In this document: piece by piece, positions 26,655-35,972 of the stretch
How positions within the stretch are numbered: the stretch's first letter is position 1
How the letters are laid out: each line of letters opens with the position of its first letter
Source of the DNA: an uncultured Oscillospiraceae bacterium
Lineage (GTDB): Bacteria; Bacillota; Clostridia; Oscillospirales; Oscillospiraceae
Reading direction: 5' to 3'
Length of the DNA: 64,000 nt
Assembly: GCA_934512135.1 (NCBI GenBank)
Contig: CAKSWT010000007.1
Coordinates: forward strand, 87,803 to 151,802
Notes under the pieces: generated by a model
The model's database searches: none
Seen by the model: the letters and a program-made list of their open reading frames with translations, nothing else
Told to the model about the DNA's origin: nothing
Made by a program: the position numbers and the translations under genes

Positions 26655-28068
26655 GGTCCCCCTCTTTTCCGTCATAGGGTGCGCCGGAGGCGGCGTGAGT
26701 CTCTACAAAGTCCTTGATATACGCAATCTGCCGCTTGACCTCCTCCTCCGCAGGGCCGCCCATGACCTTCCGGCCATTGACACAGGTCCGCAGGGCCAGG
26801 GCATCGTAAATATCCCCGTCAAACAGCCCGGACACCGCCCGGAAATCCCGGAGGGTCAAGGTATCCAGGGTGTCCCCGGACTTCAGGCAGTTGTTTACCA
26901 GCCGTCCCACAATCATGTAGGCCTCCCGGAAGGGCATGCCCTTTCTGGTGAGATAATCGGCGCAGTCCGTGGCGTTGATAAAGCCGCCGGAGGCCGCCTT
27001 CTGCATATTCTTGGGCAGCAGGGTCATGGTTTTGACCATGGCGGAGAACACGGGAATGCACATCTCCACCGTGTCAATGGCGTCAAACACCGGCTCCTTA
27101 TCCTCCTGCATGTCCTTGTTGTAGGCCAGGGGCAGCCCCTTCATCACCGTGAGCAGGGTAATCAGGCTGCCGTAAACCCGGCCGGTCTTGCCCCGAACCA
27201 GCTCTGCCACGTCGGGATTCTTTTTCTGGGGCATAATCGAAGACCCGGTGGAATAGGCGTCGTCCATTTCCACAAACTTAAACTCCCAGGAGCACCAGAG
27301 AATGATCTCCTCAGAGAACCGGCTCAGGTGCATCATCAAAATGGAGCAGGCGGAGAGGAACTCCAGGGCAAAGTCCCGGTCGGATACGGAGTCCATGGAG
27401 TTCTCCGTGGGCTTCCGAAAGCCCAGAATGGCCGCCGTGCGCTCCCGGTTGATGGGATAGGAGGAGGTGGCCAGAGCACCGGCCCCCAGGGGGCACTCGT
27501 CCATGCGCTCCAGGCAGTCCTCCAGCCGGGTGATGTCCCGGCGGATCATATTGGCATAGGCCATCATATAGTGGGCAAAGGTGGTGGGCTGCGCCCGCTG
27601 AAGATGGGTATAGCCGGGCATAACCGTCTGGGTGTTGCCCTCCGCCTTGGCAATGAGGACCTTCTCCAGATCCAGCAGCATGCCGATAATCTTCGGGATT
27701 TCCTCCTTCACATAGAGCCGGAAGTCCACCGCCACCTGATCGTTCCGGCTGCGGCCGGTGTGGAGGCGCTTGCCGTCGGGGCCGATCCGCTGGGTCAGCA
27801 TGGCCTCGATGTTCATATGGATGTCCTCATTCTCCAGAGAGAACTCCACCTTGCCGTCCTCAATATCCTGAAGAATGGCCAGGAGCCCCTGTACAATGTC
27901 GTCGGCCTCCGCCTGGGTGATGACGCCCTGCTCGCCCAGCATGGTGGCATGGGCAATGGAGCCCCGAATGTCCTGCTTGTACAGCCGCTCATCAAAGGTA
28001 ATGGAAGAGTTAAAGTCGTTTACCAGGGTATCGGTCTCCTTCTGAAACCGGCCTGCCCATAATTTCAT
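26635..28068 (-). CDS. argH: argininosuccinate lyase
   Basis: The 477-aa enzyme splits argininosuccinate into arginine and fumarate. The fumarase-superfamily signature GSSIMPQKKNPD is present, and the N-terminus MKLWAGRFQKETD is typical. The ATG at 28068 follows AAAGGAGA; a longer frame lacks an RBS. It lies about 85 bases downstream of argG. Confidence 0.96.
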   Translation of the reverse strand: MKLWAGRFQKETDTLVNDFNSSITFDERLYKQDIRGSIAHATMLGEQGVITQAEADDIVQGLLAILQDIEDGKVEFSLENEDIHMNIEAMLTQRIGPDGKRLHTGRSRNDQVAVDFRLYVKEEIPKIIGMLLDLEKVLIAKAEGNTQTVMPGYTHLQRAQPTTFAHYMMAYANMIRRDITRLEDCLERMDECPLGAGALATSSYPINRERTAAILGFRKPTENSMDSVSDRDFALEFLSACSILMMHLSRFSEEIILWCSWEFKFVEMDDAYSTGSSIMPQKKNPDVAELVRGKTGRVYGSLITLLTVMKGLPLAYNKDMQEDKEPVFDAIDTVEMCIPVFSAMVKTMTLLPKNMQKAASGGFINATDCADYLTRKGMPFREAYMIVGRLVNNCLKSGDTLDTLTLRDFRAVSGLFDGDIYDALALRTCVNGRKVMGGPAEEEVKRQIAYIKDFVETHAASGAPYDGKEGDHDEGIH

Positions 28069-28153
28069 AAGTGTTGTCTCCTTTCCGCCCATTCCTTGGG
28101 GGATGCATCAGCAGCAGGGCCGGGGCCCTGCTGCTGTACGGCGTTGCGCAAAT

Positions 28154-29374
28154 TTACAGCTTGCCCTGCTCCCGCAGTGCCTGAACCGTATCCGGCAGAC
28201 CCCAGAGATTGATAAAGCCCTGGGCGTCCTTCTGATCGTAGTCGCTCTCGTTGAAGGTCACAAGCTCCTCAGAGTACAGGGTGCAGGGAGAGGTGACACC
28301 GGCGGTAATGATATTGCCCTTGTAGAGCTTGAGCTTTACGGTGCCGGTCACATACTTCTGGGTGTCCACCGCAAAGGCCTGAAGGGCCTCCCGGAGCGGA
28401 GTGAACCACTTGCCGTTGTACACCAGATCCGCAAAATCCACCGCCAGCTTGGACTTCATGTGCTTGGTGTCCTTGTCCAGGGTGATCATCTCCAGCACCT
28501 CATGGGCCCGATAGAGGATGGTGCCGCCGGGCGTCTCATAGACCCCCCGGTCCTTCATGCCCACCAGCCGGTTCTCCACAATGTCCAACAGACCGATGCC
28601 GTTGGCGCCGCCCAGTTCATTGAGCTTGCGGACAATATCGCTGGCCTTCATCTTTTCCCCGTCCACAGCAACAGGCCAGCCCTTTTCAAAGTCCAGCGTC
28701 ACATAGGTGGCCTGATCCGGCGCCATGGCAGGAGAAACTCCCATCTCCAAAAAGCCCGGCTTGTCATACAGAGGCTCGTTGGCGGGGTCCTCCAAATCCA
28801 GGCCCTCATGGCTCAGATGCCACAGGTTCTTGTCCTTGGAATAGTTGGTCTCCCGGGAGATCTTCAGTGGCACGTTGTGGGCCTCGGCATAGTCGATCTC
28901 CTCGTCACGGCCCTTGATGTCCCACTCCCGCCAGGGGGCGATAATGGTCATCTCCGGCGCAAACCGCTTAATGGCCAGCTCAAACCGAACCTGGTCGTTG
29001 CCCTTGCCGGTGCAGCCATGGCAGATGGCGTCCGCCCCTTCGGCCTTTGCAATCTCCACCAGCTTCTTGGCAATGATGGGCCGGGCAAAGGCGGTGCCCA
29101 GCAGATAGTCCTCATATTTGGCCCCCATCATCATGGAGGGGATGATCACGTCGTCCACCATCTCGTCGGTGAGGTCCGCAATATAGAGCTTGGAGGCGCC
29201 GGTTTTGATGGCCTTCTCCTCCAGTCCGTCCAGCTCAGAGCCCTGGCCCACATCCGCAGACACGGCGATAATCTCAGGGTTGTTGTAGTTTTCCTTCAGC
29301 CACGGAATGATAATGGAAGTATCCAGTCCGCCGGAATAGGCGAGAACGACTTTTTTGATTTCCTTGGTTGCCAT
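28154..29374 (-). CDS. argG: argininosuccinate synthase
   Basis: The 406-aa ATP-dependent ligase joins citrulline and aspartate. The pyrophosphatase-type P-loop is AYSGGLDTS near residue 13. I place the start at 29374 behind AGGAGG; an upstream in-frame ATG at 29455 would sit before the transcription start. It is the first gene of the arg operon, with ArgR-like boxes around its promoter. Confidence 0.97.
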   Translation of the reverse strand: MATKEIKKVVLAYSGGLDTSIIIPWLKENYNNPEIIAVSADVGQGSELDGLEEKAIKTGASKLYIADLTDEMVDDVIIPSMMMGAKYEDYLLGTAFARPIIAKKLVEIAKAEGADAICHGCTGKGNDQVRFELAIKRFAPEMTIIAPWREWDIKGRDEEIDYAEAHNVPLKISRETNYSKDKNLWHLSHEGLDLEDPANEPLYDKPGFLEMGVSPAMAPDQATYVTLDFEKGWPVAVDGEKMKASDIVRKLNELGGANGIGLLDIVENRLVGMKDRGVYETPGGTILYRAHEVLEMITLDKDTKHMKSKLAVDFADLVYNGKWFTPLREALQAFAVDTQKYVTGTVKLKLYKGNIITAGVTSPCTLYSEELVTFNESDYDQKDAQGFINLWGLPDTVQALREQGKL

Positions 29375-29460
29375 AATAAATAGCCTCCTATGTAATATGT
29401 TGTGCCATAATTTTCTTCGTGGGTGTATGGTATCACAAGCAGGTCCCTTTTGCAAGGGAA

Positions 29461-29550
29461 AACATGCATAACATTGCGCTTTTATACGATATTATTTTGT
29501 CAATGTCCACATATATACGCATTTATTCATTTTATAGTGAATATTTAAAG
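29461..29550 (-). promoter_or_regulatory. argG operon promoter with ArgR-box-like sites
   Basis: On the minus strand TGGACA (29504-29509), a 17-base spacer and TATAAA (29481-29486) form the promoter. Upstream, AATGAATAAATGCGT and CTTTAAATATTCAC resemble paired ARG boxes. Downstream, TGCATAACATTGCG-like sequence could be a third. Spacing around the promoter fits arginine repression. Confidence 0.7.
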
Positions 29551-30462
29551 AGGATTTTCATTCAACGCCGAATAAAGCAGGTCCAGATTTTCATCGGAGT
29601 GCTCCACCTCTCTGGAATAGAGGCTCGCCGCCTCCCGAACCGCCTCCTTTTCCTCTCCTCCCGCCAGGGTCAAAATCGTCGCCACAGAATACACGCTCAG
29701 GAGCACCTTCTCCCGCAGAAGCCCGTCCCAAACCGCCCGAAGCACATAGCGATAGAGAAAATACCACAGCAGCCGACTGCCCAACTCCGAGGGATGGTCC
29801 CACTGTTCCCGGTCCCACAGCGGTACCATCTCCTTCAGCCGTTTCGGAAGCCGATCCGAAGTGAACTCCATCTGCTCCATCGCCCTCCAAAATCCCGGAA
29901 GATCCCACCGGACGGGGCCCACCGTCTCTCCAACGGCTCTGAGCATATCCCCCAAAGGCGCCCCGGACGCCGCAAAGGCCAAAAGCTCCTGCCGATAGTC
30001 CAGCAGCTCCTGGAGATAGGCTCCGTCGGGCCGGTCCTCCTCCGGAGCCTGCTCCGGGGTCTGGCAGGTAATCAGCTCCAAGGGCTCCTCCAGCAGCAGC
30101 CGGGCCGCCTCCGGACAGGAGATGGACAGGCAGGTCTCCCGAAGCTCGCCATATTCCTCCACAAACCTGGGATGCTCCCGGCAGGTGGTGGACAAGCAGC
30201 CCTCTCCCAGGTCCAAAATCAGCCGGCACAGGCCCCGGCTATTTAAAAAGGGGCACCTTCCGTCCTTTAGGGCAAAGAAGGTATACCCATCCTCCCGGCG
30301 AATGTGCTCCTTCAGCTCCCGCCCCAGAGCGCCGGTCACCTGGGCATAGACCTTCAGGGACTCCCGGTCCAAGTCGATCTCCCAGCCGGCACAGCAGGTA
30401 TCTGGACAGCTTCCCGCCAGACACTGAAAATCCCGAAAACAGGACAACCCGGTATTCCTCAT
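29545..30462 (-). CDS. FliB-like (flagellin lysine-N-methylase family) cysteine-rich protein
   Basis: The 305-aa protein is cysteine-rich at its N-terminus: CFRDFQCLAGSCPDTCCAGW, then CPFLNSRGLC, CLSTTCREHPRF and CLSISCP. This is the pattern of the FliB/YkgJ-type family, in which the cysteines probably bind a metal cluster. No flagellar gene is in the window, so another lysine-methylation target is possible. The C-terminal half is helical. It is a single gene ending just upstream of the argG promoter boxes. Confidence 0.75.
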   Translation of the reverse strand: MRNTGLSCFRDFQCLAGSCPDTCCAGWEIDLDRESLKVYAQVTGALGRELKEHIRREDGYTFFALKDGRCPFLNSRGLCRLILDLGEGCLSTTCREHPRFVEEYGELRETCLSISCPEAARLLLEEPLELITCQTPEQAPEEDRPDGAYLQELLDYRQELLAFAASGAPLGDMLRAVGETVGPVRWDLPGFWRAMEQMEFTSDRLPKRLKEMVPLWDREQWDHPSELGSRLLWYFLYRYVLRAVWDGLLREKVLLSVYSVATILTLAGGEEKEAVREAASLYSREVEHSDENLDLLYSALNENPL

Positions 30463-30628
30463 CTCATCCCGTCCTTTCCTCGGCTTTTCCCCCTAAAACC
30501 TGGGGTTTTGGCAACTATTTCTGTTAGAATTCTAACATAGCACAAAGTCACCAGCCAAAAATGTCACATTTGGTAGTAAAAAGTTCATATTGTAGGTTTT
30601 TGTCTATTGGCCATACGGATATTGTCCG

Positions 30629-30657
30629 TTGACAAAAAAGTGGCAAATGTCGATAAT
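30629..30657 (+). promoter_or_regulatory. promoter of the GntP permease gene
   Basis: TTGACA, a 17-base spacer and GATAAT. The 255-base gap after the FliB-like gene is otherwise AT-rich with no other recognisable element. Confidence 0.75.
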
Positions 30658-30717
30658 TGTGGAGCGTTTGTATTATAGCACATTTTAACCGCACATTGAC
30701 CTGAAAGGAGAACAATA

Positions 30718-32067
30718 ATGTCAAGCGTAATTGGTTTATTGGGTATTCTGGTGGCTTTCTTTATCGTCATCTACTTTACCTATAAAGGATTTCACCTGGC
30801 CTATGTGGTGATGGTGGCCTGTCTGGTGGTACTGGTCACAAACAACATGCCTCTGATTCAGACCTTCAACGAGACCATCATGCCTCAGGTGGGCACCCAG
30901 GCGGCAACGCTTTTGCCCCTGTACCTCTTCGGTGCCATCTTCGGAAAGATGTTTATCGATTCCGGCGCGGCCCATTCCCTGTCCCGCTTCCTGCTGAACC
31001 TGCTGGGCAAGAACGCCACCGCCCAGAAAAAGCGGATGATCGGCTTTCTCTGCGTGGTGATTATGAACATGGTCTTTAACTATGTGGGCGTGGATCCCTT
31101 CGCCTCTCTGTTCACCATGATCGGCATCGCCACCGGCGTCATGTATGAAGCCGACATTCCCCGTAAGTATATGCCTGTAATGCTGGTTCTGGGCTCCTCC
31201 ATGGGCAACGTGCTCCCCGGCTCTCTGGCTGCCCCCAACATCATGTGCCAGGGCATTCTGGGGGATTACGCCGTCAACTCCTGGTCCGGCACCGTGGCAG
31301 GTCTTGTGTATGTGCTGTTCGTGGTGGGCGCTTCCGCCTTCTACATCAATCGGCGCATGTCCAAGGACGTCCAGAGCGGCATGAAGTTTGAATACGGCCC
31401 GCTGGAGCCTGCCCAGGTGGACGAGAGCCGCCTGCCTCCCGTGATTCTCACCATTCTCCCCCTGATCCTGATCCCCGTCAGCTACACCCTGTGGCTCTCT
31501 CAGGCCGCCTGGATGAGCATGGCTGTGGGCTGCGTGGCCGGCATTTTCTGCTACGGCATATACATCCCCAAGAAGAACGGCACCAGCCGTGTGATGACCG
31601 TGGTGGATTCCATGAACGACGGCGTCACCGTGGCCGGAATCCCCGCCATCATTCTGCTGAACTACACCCTGGGCTACGCCATTGAGGCCGCCCCCTCCTT
31701 TGAGACCATCAGCAACTTCTTTATCAACATGCCTGGCCCCTCTCTGATTGCCCTGTCCGTTATGGCCATTCTGCTGTTGGGCGCCGCAGCCTCCGCCTCC
31801 GGCATGCTGATCGCCGCCATGGCCGCCGCCAACACCTTTATCCCCACCCTGGGGGTAAACGCAGGCTGCGCCTACCGAGCCCTGCTGCTGTCCACCACCG
31901 TGCTGGACTCCCTTCCCTTCGCAGGGGCCATTGTGGCCATGATGAGCATCACCGGCATCAAGTACAAGGAGGGCTATCCTCCCATCGCTATGACCACCAT
32001 GCTGTTCACCTTTATCGGAAATGTTCTGGCCGCAGTGCTGATGACCCTGCTGCCTATGCTTCCCTAA
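30718..32067 (+). CDS. GntP-family permease (gluconate/hydroxy-acid:H+ symporter type)
   Basis: This 449-aa polytopic membrane protein has about 12-14 helices. The start, with glycine-rich IGLLGILVAF, the TLLPLYLFGAIFGKMFIDSG block and the LGSSMGNVLPG loop fit the GntP family, which takes up gluconate, D-serine or hydroxy acids. The exact substrate cannot be read from sequence. AAAGGAGA precedes the ATG. It is monocistronic and convergent with a MATE gene across a shared terminator. Confidence 0.85.
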   Translation: MSSVIGLLGILVAFFIVIYFTYKGFHLAYVVMVACLVVLVTNNMPLIQTFNETIMPQVGTQAATLLPLYLFGAIFGKMFIDSGAAHSLSRFLLNLLGKNATAQKKRMIGFLCVVIMNMVFNYVGVDPFASLFTMIGIATGVMYEADIPRKYMPVMLVLGSSMGNVLPGSLAAPNIMCQGILGDYAVNSWSGTVAGLVYVLFVVGASAFYINRRMSKDVQSGMKFEYGPLEPAQVDESRLPPVILTILPLILIPVSYTLWLSQAAWMSMAVGCVAGIFCYGIYIPKKNGTSRVMTVVDSMNDGVTVAGIPAIILLNYTLGYAIEAAPSFETISNFFINMPGPSLIALSVMAILLLGAAASASGMLIAAMAAANTFIPTLGVNAGCAYRALLLSTTVLDSLPFAGAIVAMMSITGIKYKEGYPPIAMTTMLFTFIGNVLAAVLMTLLPMLP

Positions 32068-32072
32068 GCGCC

Positions 32073-32107
32073 AAAGGGGGCTGTCTCACCAAGAGACAGC
32101 CCTCTTT
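32073..32107. terminator. bidirectional terminator, GntP permease/MATE
   Basis: AAAGGGGGCTGTCTC and GAGACAGCC-CTCTTT form the stem, with A-tract and T-tract on opposite sides. Confidence 0.88.
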
Positions 32108-32109
32108 GA

Positions 32110-33471
32110 CTATGCAGCCTCCATTTCCCGTCGGAGCTTTTTCATGCCAAGAATATAGGCCGGAATCAGGAAGCAATCTGCCAGAATCCAAGCCGCCGGA
32201 CTGGCGATGCACACTGCGGTGTATCCGATCACCGGCACCAGCAGCAGGCTCACGCCGCTTCTGGCCACCATCTCAAAGACCCCTGCAAACACCGCCATCT
32301 GGGAATATCCAATGCTCTGAATCAGAAAACGGATGATGTTCACCAGAGCCAACGGAATGTAAAACGCGGAATTCAGCACCAGGAACTCCTGGGACTTCCG
32401 GAGGATTTCCGTCTCCCCGGCGTCCAAAAACAGCATGGAAAGGTTGTCCCCAAAGAACCACAGCACCACAAAGGCGATCACGGAATACACCACCCCCAGC
32501 AGGATGCAGTCCTTCAGTCCCCGGCGGATTCGGTCCAGCCGGCCTGCCCCCAGGTTCTGTCCGCCGTAGGTGGCCATGGTCCCGCCCATGGCGTCCAGGG
32601 GACAGCACATCAGGTTTCCAACCTTTCCGCCTGCGGTCATTGCCGCAATGCTAACCGGCCCCAGGGAGTTCACTGCCGCCTGAAGGATGAGACAGCCAAT
32701 GGCGGTAATGGAGTATTGCAGCCCCATGGGAATGCCCATGCCGCAGAGCCGCTTCACATAGTCCCCCCGGAATTTCAGTGCATCCCGGTCCAGCCGCAGC
32801 ATATCAAACCGCCAGAGCATATACCCCAGGCACAGCAGCCCGGAGATCAGCTGGGACAGCACCGTTGCCCAGGCGGCTCCCGCCACCCCCATCTGAAAGC
32901 GGATGATACACAGCAGATCCAGCCCCACATTCAAGAGGCTGGAAAACACCAGGAAAAACAGCGGCGATCTGCTGTCCCCCAGGGAGCGGATAATCCCGGA
33001 GAGGGTGTTGTAGAGGATTGTCACCGGGATTCCCCAGAAGATAATCACGATGTAATCATAGGCCTGGGAAAACACCTCCTCCGGCGTATTGGTCCAAAGG
33101 AGTATTTTTTTACACAGGAGCACCGTCACCCCGGTCATTACCACCGAGGCAATCACCGACAGCCAAAGAATATTCCCCACATAGCGCCGCAGGCCCTCCA
33201 TGTCCTTTTCTCCAAACTTTTGGGCCACAGGAATGGCAAATCCGGAGCAGACCCCAATGCAGAACCCCAGCACCAGAAAGTTGACCGACCCGGTGGAGCC
33301 CACTCCGGCTAGGGCATCCACTCCGAGATATTTTCCCACCACCACGGTATCTACCATGCTGTAAAACTGCTGAAAGAGCAGCCCCAGCAGCAGCGGCACA
33401 AAGAACCCCAGAATCAACCGCATTGGGCTGCCGCTGGTCAGGTCTTTTGCCGACGAATGTTTCTTCATCAT
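32110..33471 (-). CDS. MATE family efflux transporter (second copy)
   Basis: The 453-aa, 12-helix MATE protein starts with a charged KHSSAKDLTSGSP segment and the DLTSGSPMRLILGFFVPLLLG block. DTVVVGKYLGVDALAGVG is the TM2 region of the NorM/DinF-like branch. It is clearly a different subfamily member from the first MATE. Two adjacent ATGs follow GAGGG. No regulator gene adjoins it. Confidence 0.92.
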   Translation of the reverse strand: MMKKHSSAKDLTSGSPMRLILGFFVPLLLGLLFQQFYSMVDTVVVGKYLGVDALAGVGSTGSVNFLVLGFCIGVCSGFAIPVAQKFGEKDMEGLRRYVGNILWLSVIASVVMTGVTVLLCKKILLWTNTPEEVFSQAYDYIVIIFWGIPVTILYNTLSGIIRSLGDSRSPLFFLVFSSLLNVGLDLLCIIRFQMGVAGAAWATVLSQLISGLLCLGYMLWRFDMLRLDRDALKFRGDYVKRLCGMGIPMGLQYSITAIGCLILQAAVNSLGPVSIAAMTAGGKVGNLMCCPLDAMGGTMATYGGQNLGAGRLDRIRRGLKDCILLGVVYSVIAFVVLWFFGDNLSMLFLDAGETEILRKSQEFLVLNSAFYIPLALVNIIRFLIQSIGYSQMAVFAGVFEMVARSGVSLLLVPVIGYTAVCIASPAAWILADCFLIPAYILGMKKLRREMEAA

Positions 33472-33599
33472 CTATTCCCTCGCACACTTAGATTGAGACC
33501 ATAGTTTACTCACAGCGGGAGAGAATTGCAAGATACAAAATCTCCAAGATTCCGGGAGATTTTTCGATTATTTGTCGGTAAATCCGCCGATATATGGCA

Positions 33600-34079
33600 T
33601 CAGCCCTCCAGGGGCTCCACGGTCAGGACGACCTGTCCCCGATAGGTCCCCGGTTCCGGGGGCATTTCCACCCCGTCCACCGTCATGGTCAGCCGCTTTC
33701 CCTCCGGGGCAATCACCGTCGCCCCCTGGGCAATGGTGTATTCCCGGCAGCTGCCGCCGACCGGTACCATGGTCAGCCCGTTCTGCTGCATGACGTCCAG
33801 CAGAATCTCCGCCGCCTGCCGCCGGGTCAGGGGCGGGTGCTCCACCCGGAAGGTCTCCAGATCTGCCGGAGGATGCCCCACCAGCCTCGCCGCCTTTGCC
33901 ACCCGCTCCACCATTTCCTCGTGGGAAACCGGCAGCTCCGGGGAAAAATACCATTCCCCCTCCTGCTCCAGGGCCGGGAAAATCCCCAGCTGGTAGCACA
34001 CGGAGATTCCCACCGAGCCGGCGATCTCCGGCCCATCCTTCAACTGCCAGGAGAACTCCGGCTGCTTTTTATGTTCCAT
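33600..34079 (-). CDS. conserved-looking hypothetical protein, 159 aa
   Basis: I do not recognise a family. The protein is soluble, acidic and proline-containing. It has no signal peptide or membrane segment. The C-terminal half (EGKRLTMTVDGVEMPPEPGTYRGQVVLTV) looks like a beta-sandwich, preceded by a helical middle (LTRRQAAEILLDVMQQNG). AAGGAGA precedes the ATG, and a consensus-like promoter lies upstream, so the frame is real; a competing minus-strand frame at 33568-33999 lacks these. It is divergent from the Noc-like gene. Confidence 0.7.
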   Translation of the reverse strand: MEHKKQPEFSWQLKDGPEIAGSVGISVCYQLGIFPALEQEGEWYFSPELPVSHEEMVERVAKAARLVGHPPADLETFRVEHPPLTRRQAAEILLDVMQQNGLTMVPVGGSCREYTIAQGATVIAPEGKRLTMTVDGVEMPPEPGTYRGQVVLTVEPLEG

Positions 34080-34129
34080 ATCACTTTCTCCTTATTCCGC
34101 CGCCCTGCGGCCTGATTGATCTCCCGCCT

Positions 34130-34158
34130 ATTGTAATGACTTATTGTGCTTCCGTCAA
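34130..34158 (-). promoter_or_regulatory. promoter of the 159-aa hypothetical gene
   Basis: TTGACG, a 17-base spacer and TACAAT on the minus strand. A CTCTCCG/CGGAGAG hairpin (34162-34180) lies between this and the Noc gene. Confidence 0.7.
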
Positions 34159-34267
34159 GGGCTCTCCGACTGCCGGAGAGCGACCGGATTCGACGGGTTC
34201 TCCCTCCGCAGATGTGGTATACTCCTAAGCAGTTAGGCTGTCCTTCGACAGCCCGGGAGGTGATCCT

Positions 34268-35044
34268 ATGGTCCGTGCTTCGGAGCACAGGCTGTTATAT
34301 CTGCCTATTCGCATGGTCCAGACCCAGGCCCCGGTCCGGCAGTTCTCTCCGGTGGGCCTTCAGGAGCTTGCCGCCAGCATACAGCAGGTGGGCATTCTCC
34401 AGCCTCTGACGGTTCAGCGCCACGGGGCACAATATCTGGTGGTCTCCGGCACCCGGCGGCTTTTGGCCGCACGAATGGCAGGCGTGGACGAGCTTCCCTG
34501 TCTTCTGCTGGACGATGCCCAGGACCCCGCCCTCATTGCCCTCACCGAAAACCTCCAGCGGGAGGACCTGTGCTATTGGGATGAGGCCCAGCTGCTCCAG
34601 GAATATCTCCGCCGCAGCGGCCTCACCCAGGCGGAGGCTGCCCAGCGCCTGGGATGCAGTCAGTCCGCAATTGCCAACAAGCTTCGGCTGCTTCAGCACA
34701 GCCCCGCCGTCCGTCAGGCCCTCCGGGAGCTGGGACTGAATCAGCGCCAGGCCCGAGAGCTGCTGCGGCTTCCCTCGGAGGAGAGCCGGCTCTACGCCCT
34801 TCGGGAAATCTCCCTGCTGGGGCTGAATGTGGCCCAGACCCAGCGGTATATCACCGCCTATCTCTCCAATATGGCCCAGCCCCAGTCGGAGAAGTTTCGC
34901 CGCCACGACGCCATGGTGTTCCTGGACCGGGTCAAACGGGACGCCGCCGCCCTGGACCGAAGGGGTGTCTCCACGGAGCTTCGATGCCAGGATCAGGGGG
35001 ACAGCATCCTGCTGACCCTGCGCATTGACAAGGCAACTCAGTAA
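34268..35044 (+). CDS. noc: ParB/Noc-family nucleoid occlusion-like protein
   Basis: The 258-aa protein has the ParB CTPase motifs (GTRRLLAARMAG and TENLQREDL), a central HTH (GLTQAEAAQRLGCSQSAIANKLRLL) and a C-terminal dimerisation region. ParB/Noc proteins spread on DNA as CTP clamps. There is no parA next to it, so the orphan Noc is likelier than Spo0J, but the two cannot be separated without the binding-specificity helix. A hairpin (GGCTGTC/GACAGCC) directly precedes the GGGAGGTGAT RBS. Confidence 0.82.
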   Translation: MVRASEHRLLYLPIRMVQTQAPVRQFSPVGLQELAASIQQVGILQPLTVQRHGAQYLVVSGTRRLLAARMAGVDELPCLLLDDAQDPALIALTENLQREDLCYWDEAQLLQEYLRRSGLTQAEAAQRLGCSQSAIANKLRLLQHSPAVRQALRELGLNQRQARELLRLPSEESRLYALREISLLGLNVAQTQRYITAYLSNMAQPQSEKFRRHDAMVFLDRVKRDAAALDRRGVSTELRCQDQGDSILLTLRIDKATQ

Positions 35045-35176
35045 ATTTCACAATTTGCCCCTTTCAGTTTGTGCTATTTTCCATAAACATCAGGAAGATG
35101 ACACGATATAATACAGGCAGAAATCATCCAATGGGCCTTGGTTCCATTGGCGCACCCCAGAAAGGAGACAAATTTT

Positions 35177-35959
35177 ATGGGCATTTATGCAGTCACCGGC
35201 GGCTCCAGCGGCATCGGCGCAAAAACCGTGGAATATCTGCGGGCACAGGGCCACCTGGTATATAACATCGACGTGAACCACGGCGATATTTCCGCAAATC
35301 TGGCCACTCAGGATGGCCGTCAGCAGGTCATTGACAGGCTCCATGCGCTCTGCACCGAGGGCATGGACGGGCTGGTCTGCTGCGCCGGCGTGTCCAATTC
35401 CTGCGGCAACCTGAAGCTCATTATTTCCCTGAACTATTTTGGCGCCGTCCGGCTGGCCGAGGGCGTATTTGATCTGCTGCAAAAGCGCCATGGCTCCTGC
35501 GTGGTGGTGGCCTCCAATACCATCTCTCAGGGCGCCGCCCGAATGGACGTGGTCAACCTGCTGAACAATCAGATGGACGAGGCGCGCGTTTTGTCCCTGA
35601 TGGACATGCTGGACGGCAAAAAGGACGCCCATGCCATGTATGTGGCCACCAAGTATGCCCTGGCTCGCTGGATGCGCCGGGCCTCTGCGGACTGGGCCTC
35701 CCTGGGCGTCCGCATCAACGCCATTGCCCCGGGCAATGTGGAGACGGCCATGACCGCCAAGCTGACCCCTCAGGAGCGCGTGGCTGTGCTGGCCCTGCCC
35801 ATTCCCACCCTTTACGGCGAGGACAAGCTGATGGACCCGGCAGACATCGCCAGCTCCATTGTATTCCTGGTCTCTCAGCAGGCCCACGGCATCAACGGCA
35901 TCATTCTCTTCTGCGACGGCGGCACCGATGCGCTGCTGAACACAGAGAAGGTCTATTAA
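35177..35959 (+). CDS. SDR oxidoreductase, 3alpha-HSDH-like
   Basis: The 260-aa NAD(P)-dependent classical SDR has TGGSSGIG (7-14), Ser113, Tyr155 and Lys159 (YVATK) and the C-terminal GIILFCDGGTDA. The layout, with MDGLVCCAG, SLNYFGA and a longer substrate loop before Tyr155, resembles 3alpha-hydroxysteroid dehydrogenase/carbonyl reductase of the SDR superfamily more than FabG. The real start is 35177 behind AAGGAGA; TATAAT at 35107-35112 is the -10. It is followed 13 bases later by an NTF2-like gene, a pairing typical of isomerase/dehydratase plus dehydrogenase. Confidence 0.88.
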   Translation: MGIYAVTGGSSGIGAKTVEYLRAQGHLVYNIDVNHGDISANLATQDGRQQVIDRLHALCTEGMDGLVCCAGVSNSCGNLKLIISLNYFGAVRLAEGVFDLLQKRHGSCVVVASNTISQGAARMDVVNLLNNQMDEARVLSLMDMLDGKKDAHAMYVATKYALARWMRRASADWASLGVRINAIAPGNVETAMTAKLTPQERVAVLALPIPTLYGEDKLMDPADIASSIVFLVSQQAHGINGIILFCDGGTDALLNTEKVY

Positions 35960-35972
35960 GGAGGAACCAGCC

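Noticed and set aside
33568..33999. Minus-strand Gly-rich frame in another phase of the 159-aa gene
   Set aside because: It lacks an RBS, while the 159-aa frame has promoter and RBS in the right positions.
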